Positions 58,218-64,000 of a DNA stretch of 64,000 bases are shown piece by piece. The stretch comes from CAZSAT01 sp964604675. Its GTDB lineage: Bacteria; Myxococcota_A; UBA796; CAJQPC01. The position numbers and the translations under genes are program-made. Every line of letters starts with the position of its first letter. Position 1 is the stretch's first letter. The notes beneath the pieces are model-generated. The model saw nothing but the letters and a program-made list of their open reading frames with translations, did not search any database and was not told the origin of the DNA. The DNA lies in the NCBI GenBank assembly GCA_964604675.1, contig CAZSAT010000003.1, forward strand, positions 74,205 through 138,204, in the 5' to 3' direction.

Positions 58218-59166
58218 CGGGACGTGGCCGCTCCGACGCGGCGCCAGAGGTCTGGCGGCTCCACCGGCAGGGAGTCGTCGGGGAGCCACAGGCCCAGGGA
58301 CGCCCCGCCTCTCGGGTAGCCTTCGGTCAAGCGCTCATCGGGCGCTGGGCTGGTCCACTCGCCGCACATCAGGTGCTCGTCGGTCCAGCGCGAAGGGTGC
58401 GTGGAAGGGGCACGTGGGCGAGGTCCACGAAGGCGTCGCCGGCGTAGGTCCACGTGTGCTCCGCGAGGGCGTCGGTGTCCACGCTCAGCGGGCTCACCGG
58501 CCCGAGCCTGGCGGGCAGCTCGGATGCGGCCCGGAGGTCCACGCAGCTCCAGCGCATCCACGTGTCGCTGGGCATGCGTGCCACCACCTGGGGCGCCAGC
58601 GGGCCGGGACCGAAGGCTGCGAACCAGGTGTTGGGCGCGGCGATGACGGTGGCGGACGCCAGCAGCTCGTCGGCGGCTCCCCGAAGGCCCCAGGCCGCCT
58701 CCAGGGTGCCCTTGCCGCAGACCTGGAGCACCACGAGCCCAACCCGACCCCGCTCGCTCGCGTCGAAGGCGCGCAGCGCCTCCCCGAGCTCGTCGGTGCC
58801 CAGCCAGCCCGCCGGGTGGTCGTCGCGGGCGAGCTCCCCGACCCGCCCGCCGTGATCCAGCACCGCCACCACGTAGCGCTCGGCCTCGTAGCGCTCCGCC
58901 GCCCAGGCGAAGAAGTCGCGCAGTGCCCGGGTGTCGGTGGCGTCGTCGTCGGCGAGGGTGGTCTGCAGGGGCTGCGCCCCGAAGGCGTGGCGCGTCAGCC
59001 CGCCAGCCCCCGGAAGGTCGAGCGTGACCGCGACCTCCGCGCCGGAACGCTCCGCGGCGGCCAGGATCTCCGCCCCGGCGAAGCCGAGGTCGCTGTCGTA
59101 CGGCGCCCAGACCAGCGTGACCACGTCCCGATCGAAAGCGAAGGCCGGCAGGGTCCACCAGAACAC
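58214..59166 (-). pseudogene. Clostripain-like (C11) cysteine peptidase, frameshifted near the 3' end
   Basis: The frame opening at GTG 59166 (signal MFWWTLPAFAFD) stops at 58369, giving 265 residues. The catalytic residues of clostripain type are His105 (VVAVLDHGGRVG) and Cys150 (VVLQVCGKGTLEAAW). The next frame continues without a break from about 58385 (SRWTDEHLMCGEWTS) to 58214. It includes GGASLGLWLPDDS, which matches the family's C-terminal G.SiylP segment. Adding one base would restore about 317 residues, and the restored stop would overlap the lectin start by ATGA, as is usual here. So the shift is a sequencing error or a recent mutation. TACCTT is 6 nt before the GTG. Confidence 0.72.
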
Positions 59167-59217
59167 CTCCCCAAGGTAGCCGCGAACGCGCTACGAATCG
59201 CCCCGACGGAGGTTCTC

Positions 59218-60594
59218 TTGCTCACCCTCTTGTTCTCGATGGCCCTCGCCCAGGACGAGGTCGATCCCGCTGCCGGCGAGGCGCTGCCGGGCGAGTCGGT
59301 CGTCGAGGCGGTGCCCGCGGTGACCGCGGGCCACTTCACCGCGACCCTGGCCAATGGACTGCGCGTCACGGTGCTCTCGGATCCCGACCACAAGGTCGTC
59401 GCCACCCAGATCTGGGTCGCGGTCGGCTCGGCCCACGAGGCCCAGGCGGAGCTGGGCTTCGCGCACCTCTTCGAGCACCTGATGTTCGGCGCCACGGAGC
59501 TGCACGACAAGGAGGCCTACAGCCGCCTCCACACCGTCAACGGCGGGCGGGAGAACGCCTACACGATGTTCGACAACACCGTGTACCTCTCCGAGATCGC
59601 CCCGGAGCACCACGACGCCCTGCTGGCCCTCGAAGCGGAGCGCTTCTCGAAGCTGCTCATCGACCAGGACAACCTGGACAACGAGAAGAAGATCGTCACG
59701 GAGGAGCTGCGGATCTCGACCGAGAACGATCCCTTCTCGAGGGTGGCGATGCGCGGGCTCGCCGCGCTGTTCGGCGACCATCCCTACGCACACTCCCCCG
59801 CAGGCACCAAGGCCGACATCGCTGGCGCGGACCTGGACCTCGTGCGCAAGTTCTACGACGGCTACTACCGGCCCGAGAACCTCCACCTCGTCGTGGCGGG
59901 TCCCGTGCACGGGCCCACCACGCTGGCAACCATCGAGGCGCTCTTCGGTGGACTGCCGGCCGACGCGGCCACGCCGCCGGAGGTGGTAGCGCTCAGCGCC
60001 TGGGACTTCCCCGACGACCGCATCGTGCTCAAGGAGGATCTGCCGCCCATCAAGCTCGCGGCCCAGGTCTACCCGCTGCCGGCTCCGTCCGAGCAGGGCT
60101 ACTGGGCGTCGGCGCTCCTGATGGAGATGGTGGTCGGTGGCGAGGTCGACCTCTTCCGCCACCACCTGGTGGAGGAGCAGGGCAAGGCGATCGAAGCGCT
60201 CACCTTCCACGAGGAGCTCGAGGCGGGCGCCATCGCCGGCTTCGCGTCGGTCAGCCTGCCGTTCCGGTCGCAGGCCAAGGCCTTCAAGCTGCTCTCGGCC
60301 ACGCGGAAACACCTGGACCAGCTCGACTGGGCCACCGAGGAGCGCCTGCAGACCGCCAAGCGCCGCATGCTCCAGGCCGAGCTGGAGGCCGCCTGGTTCG
60401 CGGAGGACCAGGCCCACGCCGTGGGCATCTACGCGGACTGGTGGGGTGACGAGAGCCTCGCGCTCGGCGGGGCGGCGGAGGCCATCGACGCCGTCACGCT
60501 CGAGCAGGTCCACGCTGCGTGGAACGACCACATCGCGGGTGCTGAACCCGTCGAGATCTTCATCGCCCGCGGCAAGGCCGAGGAGGCCAAGTGA
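59218..60594 (+). CDS. M16-family zinc metallopeptidase, active subunit
   Basis: 458 residues. The TTG at 59218 has GGAGG 5 nt upstream and yields a short signal peptide (MLTLLFSMALAQDE). The inverted zinc motif is His83-Leu-Phe-Glu86-His87 (FAHLFEHLMF), followed by NGGRENAYTMFDNTVY and, further on, ALEAERFSKLLID with the third ligand Glu. The second half is the usual inactive M16 C-terminal domain (LPPIKLAAQVYPLP). Exported, so periplasmic peptide degradation is likely. It is coupled to a second M16 gene lacking the zinc motif, giving an active/inactive heterodimer typical of bacterial M16B enzymes. Confidence 0.92.
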   Translation: MLTLLFSMALAQDEVDPAAGEALPGESVVEAVPAVTAGHFTATLANGLRVTVLSDPDHKVVATQIWVAVGSAHEAQAELGFAHLFEHLMFGATELHDKEAYSRLHTVNGGRENAYTMFDNTVYLSEIAPEHHDALLALEAERFSKLLIDQDNLDNEKKIVTEELRISTENDPFSRVAMRGLAALFGDHPYAHSPAGTKADIAGADLDLVRKFYDGYYRPENLHLVVAGPVHGPTTLATIEALFGGLPADAATPPEVVALSAWDFPDDRIVLKEDLPPIKLAAQVYPLPAPSEQGYWASALLMEMVVGGEVDLFRHHLVEEQGKAIEALTFHEELEAGAIAGFASVSLPFRSQAKAFKLLSATRKHLDQLDWATEERLQTAKRRMLQAELEAAWFAEDQAHAVGIYADWWGDESLALGGAAEAIDAVTLEQVHAAWNDHIAGAEPVEIFIARGKAEEAK

Positions 60595-61856
60595 TGTCCC
60601 TGTTGCTCCCTGCTGTCGCGCTCGCCGGCTGGCCCGCTGATCCGGTGTCCTGGGAGGTCGACCAGGGCACCGAGGTGGTGTTCGTCGAGGACCACCGCGT
60701 GCCCCTCGTCGAGGTGCGGGTGTGGTTCCCGGTGGGGTCCTGGTCGCCGTGGTTCGCCGAGAACGGCGGCGCGGAGGCCTTCGAGATCCAGCTCTACGAC
60801 GAGGACTCCGCGCTGCGCCAGCGCGCCGACGAGCTGGCCGCGAGCTTCAGCTTCCACGTCGACCCCTACAGCTCCAACCTGGCGGTCCGGTGCCTCAAGG
60901 AGGACCTGCCGGAGGTGCTGGAGCTGCTCGACGAGGTGCTCGACAACACCTCGTTCTCGCCGGACGAGCTCAAGCGCATGGGGCAGAACCGCAAGATCGC
61001 CTGGCAGTCGAGCAACAAGGACTTCATGTTCAAGCTCGAGCAGGGGGTCCTCTTCTCGCTCTTCGCAGAAGGTGATGTTCGGCGCAGTGATTACGAGGAG
61101 CCCGCCAAGGTCGTCAAGGACGACCTGACCCTCCTGTCCACGCGGTCCACGCTGGTGCGCATGCCGGGTCGCCTGATCGGCTTCGGCGGCGACCTCACCC
61201 GCGACGACGTGGAGGAGCTGGCGGCGGACCTGCTGCCCACGGTGGTCAGCCCCGATCCGTCGCTGACCTTGGAGCCGGTGTACCTCGCGCCGAACACCGA
61301 GCGCACGTCCAGCGAGGTCACGCTGCCCGGTCTCACCCAGACCTACTTCGGCTACCACCGTGAGGGCATCACCTGGCAGGACCCGAGCTTCCCGGCGTGG
61401 CTGGTGGCGGACCACGTGCTCGGCGGGCACTTCTTCAGCCGGCTCTACGTGGCGCTGCGTCACGACGACGGCGACACCTACGGCGCGGGCACCCGTGGGG
61501 ACCCCTGGCACGTGCCCCTGGCCTACGGCGCCTGGACCTTCACGCGGGCCGAGAACCAGGCGTCGACCGAGCAGAAGCTCGTCGAGACCGTGAGCACGCT
61601 CGCCGCCGAGGGCATCACCCAGCAAGAGCTGGACGAGGCCGTGTCGAGCCTCCGCGGCGAGCAGCTCCTCGGCTCCCAGAGCCCGGGCCAGGTGCTCGAC
61701 CGCGCCCTCTGGGAGAAGGTGCACGACCTACCGGAGGGCTTCCGCAGCTACCAGATCGAGCGGGCCGGTGAGCTCAGCCTCGAAGAGGTCAACGCCTTCG
61801 CGTCCGACTTCTACGCGCCCGAGCACTGGACGATGCTGCGGTTGGTGGCCGAGTAG
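60594..61856 (+). CDS. M16-family peptidase, non-catalytic subunit
   Basis: 420 residues. The ATG at 60594 overlaps the previous stop and has AGGAGG at 60581-60586, 7 nt before; a GTG at 60591 is too close to it. The signal is short (MSLLLPAVALAGWP). It aligns with the M16 fold (VEVRVWFPVGSW, RLIGFGGDLTRDDVE, AWLVADHVLGGHFFSRLYVALR), but the HxxEH position reads ENGGAEAFE, so no zinc site. The R.Y-type substrate segment (FSRLYVALRHDDGDTYGAG) is present, as expected for the substrate-binding partner. Forms a heterodimer with the previous product. Confidence 0.9.
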   Translation: MSLLLPAVALAGWPADPVSWEVDQGTEVVFVEDHRVPLVEVRVWFPVGSWSPWFAENGGAEAFEIQLYDEDSALRQRADELAASFSFHVDPYSSNLAVRCLKEDLPEVLELLDEVLDNTSFSPDELKRMGQNRKIAWQSSNKDFMFKLEQGVLFSLFAEGDVRRSDYEEPAKVVKDDLTLLSTRSTLVRMPGRLIGFGGDLTRDDVEELAADLLPTVVSPDPSLTLEPVYLAPNTERTSSEVTLPGLTQTYFGYHREGITWQDPSFPAWLVADHVLGGHFFSRLYVALRHDDGDTYGAGTRGDPWHVPLAYGAWTFTRAENQASTEQKLVETVSTLAAEGITQQELDEAVSSLRGEQLLGSQSPGQVLDRALWEKVHDLPEGFRSYQIERAGELSLEEVNAFASDFYAPEHWTMLRLVAE

Positions 61857-61903
61857 CTCGGATCCCGGCCGATGCGCCGCGCGACGTCACCATCGCCGCG
61901 TGT

Positions 61904-63310
61904 TCAGTTCATCACGTGCACGGCTTCGCCGAGGGCGTGCTTCGCGGCCTCCATCACCGCCTCGCCGAGGGTGGGGTGCGGGTGGATGGTGAGGCCGATG
62001 TCGAGGGCCTCCGCCTCCAGCTCGATGGCCAGCGCGGCTTCGCTGATCAGATCGCTCGCGTGGGGACCGCAGATCGTCACGCCGAGCACCCGGTGGTGGT
62101 CGTCGGCGTCGGTCACCACCTTCACGAAGCCGTCGGTCTCGCCGGTGGTCATCGCGCGCCCCACGGCGGCGAAGGGCATCTTGCCCACCCTCACGTTGAA
62201 GCCCTGTTCCTTCGCCTCGTGCTCCATGAGGCCGGCGCTGGCGATCTCCGGGTCGGTGAAGACGACGGCCGGCACCGTGCGCGCCTGGTTGGCCACGTCG
62301 TGTCCGGCGATGACCTCGGCGCAGACCTCGCCCTCGTGGGTGGCCTTGTGCGCGAGCATGGGCTGGCCGGCCACGTCTCCGATGGCGTAGACGCCCGGAA
62401 CGCTGGTCTTGAGCTGATCGTCGTGGGCGACGAAGCGCCCGTCGCGCACCAGCCCGGGGAGCTTGTCGAGTCCGATGTCCTCGGTGTTCGGGAAGCGCCC
62501 CACGGTGACCAGGATGGCGTCGGCCTCGAGCGTCTGTTCGCCCTTCGGGGTCTCGATGCGCACCTTGGCGCAGTCCCCGGCCTCCTCCCATCCCAGCGCC
62601 TTGGTCTGCGTGTGGACCTTGATCTTCGCCTTCTTGAGCTTCCGCGCGACGAGCTTGACCACATCGGGGTCGAAGCCCGGGAGCACGCTCGCCTGCATCT
62701 CGACCACGGTGATCTGGCTCCCGACCTTCTGGAGCATCTGGCCGAGCTCGAGGCCGATGTAGCCGCCCCCGATGACGACCAGGCGCTTCGGGATCTCGGC
62801 GAGGTCGAGCGCCTTGGTGCTGTCGAGCACCCGCGCGTCCGAGAACGAGAAGCCGGGCACCTCGATCGGGCGCGAGCCGGTGGCGATGACGATGTGGTCC
62901 GCCTCGACGCGCACTGTGCCGTCGTCGGTCTCCACGTCGAGCATGCCGGGACCCGCGAAGCGTGCCGTGCCGAAGAGCTGGTCGCAGCCGTTGCCCTTCA
63001 AGAGCGTGGAGATGCCGCCGGTGAGGCGCTTGACGATGCCGCCCTTCCACGCCTGGAGCTTCTCCATGTCGACGCTCGGCTCGCCGGGGACCGAGATGCC
63101 CATGAGGTCGGCCTTCTTGATCTCCTCCACGCGCTTGCCGGCGGTGATCAAGGCCTTCGACGGGATGCAGCCCACGTTCAGGCAGACCCCGCCCCAGTAC
63201 TGCTTCTCGATGCAGAGGGTCTTCACCCCGAGCTGGGCGAGGCGGATGGCACAGGGGTAGCCGCCGGGGCCGGCGCCCACGACCACGGCCTGGTAGGACA
63301 GCGTCTTCAT
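61904..63310 (-). CDS. lpdA: Dihydrolipoyl dehydrogenase (E3)
   Basis: 468 residues. FAD site VVVGAGPGGYPCAIRLAQLG, redox-active disulfide GGVCLNVGCIPSKALI, NAD site LVVIGGGYIGLELGQML, second FAD segment VYAIGDVAGQPMLAHKA and the active-site His-Glu HPHPTLGE near the C-terminus. All catalytic residues are intact. It reoxidises the lipoyl groups of 2-oxoacid dehydrogenase complexes. The ATG at 63310 shares a base with the preceding stop (TGATG); a TTG directly before it is less likely. It is the last gene of an E2 - E1-like - E3 operon. Confidence 0.95.
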   Translation of the reverse strand: MKTLSYQAVVVGAGPGGYPCAIRLAQLGVKTLCIEKQYWGGVCLNVGCIPSKALITAGKRVEEIKKADLMGISVPGEPSVDMEKLQAWKGGIVKRLTGGISTLLKGNGCDQLFGTARFAGPGMLDVETDDGTVRVEADHIVIATGSRPIEVPGFSFSDARVLDSTKALDLAEIPKRLVVIGGGYIGLELGQMLQKVGSQITVVEMQASVLPGFDPDVVKLVARKLKKAKIKVHTQTKALGWEEAGDCAKVRIETPKGEQTLEADAILVTVGRFPNTEDIGLDKLPGLVRDGRFVAHDDQLKTSVPGVYAIGDVAGQPMLAHKATHEGEVCAEVIAGHDVANQARTVPAVVFTDPEIASAGLMEHEAKEQGFNVRVGKMPFAAVGRAMTTGETDGFVKVVTDADDHHRVLGVTICGPHASDLISEAALAIELEAEALDIGLTIHPHPTLGEAVMEAAKHALGEAVHVMN

Positions 63311-63912
63311 CAACAGCTCCGAACGTCGATCAGCCAGGGTCCACGGCCCTCACGGGCCTCGCTCACCGCGGCGCGCACCTGGGCTGCGTTGCCGCCGTCC
63401 ACGCCGCGCGCCTGCACGCCGTAGGCCTGTGCCAGCTCCACCAGATCGGCGGCCAGCTGAGGGGCGAGGGGGCTGCCCTCTGCCGAGAGGTCTTCGCGCA
63501 CGGCGAGGAAGATCACCCGCAGCTGATGCAGCGCGGCCAGGTTCAGCGCCTCGTGCAGCTCGCCGTAGCTCGCGGAGCCCTCGCCGAGGAAGCAGAGCAC
63601 CGCCCGATCCCGGTCCGCCATCGCCAGGCCGCAGGCGTGCAGCATGCGGGCGGCTGGCGACGCCGACACCGGCGCGACCTTGTACGGGCGTGCTCCTGCG
63701 TGCCCATCCACCAGGCGCTCCACCGAGCACCCTCGGAGCACGGCGCCCACCCGCTCGCGAAGCCCGGGCACGACCCAGTCGCTCGCCTCGAGGCCGGACC
63801 AGGCCCCCGCCACGGCCGCCGCGCGCCGCCCGAGCGGAAGCGGGAAGGGAACGGGGTCCAGCGCGCACAGCGCCGCGTCGGCCTCGTGCAGCTGGCGGAC
63901 CATGTCGTCCAT
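63310..63912 (-). CDS. Short E1-alpha-like thiamine diphosphate-binding protein
   Basis: 200 residues, against 320-400 for normal E1-alpha subunits. It covers the cofactor-binding core: PAARMLHACGLAMADRDR, then CFLGEGSASYGELHEALNLAALHQLRVIFLAV, which aligns with the E1-alpha FGDGa...G..hEalN.Aa..klPv.f segment, and GPWLIDVRS near the end. The metal-binding GDG is GEG, and the usual Asn pair after VIF is RED. Cofactor binding may be altered and it may be a non-catalytic relative. Both ends are coupled (TGATG) to E2 and E3 genes, so the shortness is not due to a visible frameshift. Confidence 0.65.
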   Translation of the reverse strand: MDDMVRQLHEADAALCALDPVPFPLPLGRRAAAVAGAWSGLEASDWVVPGLRERVGAVLRGCSVERLVDGHAGARPYKVAPVSASPAARMLHACGLAMADRDRAVLCFLGEGSASYGELHEALNLAALHQLRVIFLAVREDLSAEGSPLAPQLAADLVELAQAYGVQARGVDGGNAAQVRAAVSEAREGRGPWLIDVRSC

Positions 63913-64000
63913 CAGCGCAGGTCCAGCACGAGGCGCTCGGGGTTCTCGAGCACCTTCTTGAGCGCGGTGGTGAAGCGCGCCGCCACGGCCCCATCGAGCA
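63912..64000 (-). CDS. 2-oxoacid dehydrogenase E2 acyltransferase, C-terminal end
   Basis: Only the last 28 codons are in the window; the gene continues past the right edge. LDGAVAARFTTALKKVLE and the following NPERLVLDL match the end of the catalytic domain of lipoate acyltransferases, where the DHRxxDG motif is followed by A.aarFl..lk.lLe.Pe.lll; the DG is visible. The stop overlaps the start of the E1-alpha-like gene by one base (TGATG), placing it first in the E2 - E1-like - E3 order. Confidence 0.75.
   Translation of the reverse strand, partial: LDGAVAARFTTALKKVLENPERLVLDLR

Noticed and set aside
58374..59158. A separate protein in the second minus-strand frame over most of the clostripain gene
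   Set aside because: Only the last ~60 codons of that frame look like protein; the rest is shadow, so it is read as the continuation of the frameshifted peptidase.

Overview
The window is very GC-rich bacterial chromosome, almost fully coding. Start codons are often GTG or TTG, and neighbouring genes often overlap by 4 bp (ATGA or GTGA). The gene content points to a Myxococcota-type (former Deltaproteobacteria) genome: a MYXO-CTERM-like tail (GCGC, hydrophobic helix, RRRK), a MopE-like Asp/Cys calcium repeat, many lipoproteins, Hanks-type kinase, hybrid histidine kinases, VCBS repeats and a TonB receptor with an N-terminal TPR. This placement is an inference from content; I saw no rRNA or marker phylogeny. 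I saw no tRNA, rRNA, CRISPR array, insertion sequence or prophage.

Layout. 3-6306: a partial sulfatase-family gene, an ABC-2 permease coupled to a 5'-nucleotidase-C-like protein, a TPR-like protein, and a four-gene minus-strand operon (lipoprotein sulfatase-family enzyme, EF-hand lipoprotein, a duplicated CxQxxC-repeat membrane protein, a 50-residue membrane peptide). 6343-18886: a plus-strand run of ABC ATPase, divergent acyl-CoA dehydrogenase-like protein, PAS hybrid histidine kinase and UPF0104/MprF-like membrane protein. It continues with nitrilase-like protein, winged helix protein, KGGVGR ParA-TPR protein, VCBS protein and membrane protein. 18867-23877: a GAF hybrid kinase and a giant Ig/PKD-repeat lipoprotein. 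23946-27945: an EamA-transporter/SPFH fusion followed by two more SPFH (HflC/HflK-like) genes, all translationally coupled.

28010-36706: sulfatase-family enzyme, sulfotransferase, B12-radical SAM enzyme, mandelate-racemase-group enolase, methyltransferase, then on the other strand sulfotransferase and DDAH/amidinotransferase-like enzyme. This is a plausible small-molecule or surface-modification locus. 36756-45025: envelope genes (possible decayed lipoprotein, Cys-rich surface protein with a basic tail, M23 peptidase, cNMP-domain pair, GT2, lipoprotein, frameshifted HExxH metalloprotease). 45046-51713: CBS protein, Ser/Thr kinase, TonB receptor plus lipoprotein, JmjC-like dioxygenase. 51812-59166 (mostly minus): membrane sulfatase-family enzyme, Sir2, GT-C-like membrane protein, NBR1-like lipoprotein, lectin/MopE lipoprotein and a frameshifted clostripain. 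59218-64000: an M16 active/inactive pair and a 2-oxoacid dehydrogenase operon (E2 end, mini-E1-alpha, E3).

The most unusual items are the EamA-SPFH triple, the nitrilase/KGGVGR-ATPase operon, and the duplicated CxQxxC repeat operon. Two genome-style signals also stand out: a TAnnnT -10-like box placed about 6 nt before many start codons, suggesting leaderless transcripts, and exceptionally short lipoprotein signals such as MIGWLGC. Two genes carry what look like single-base deletions.
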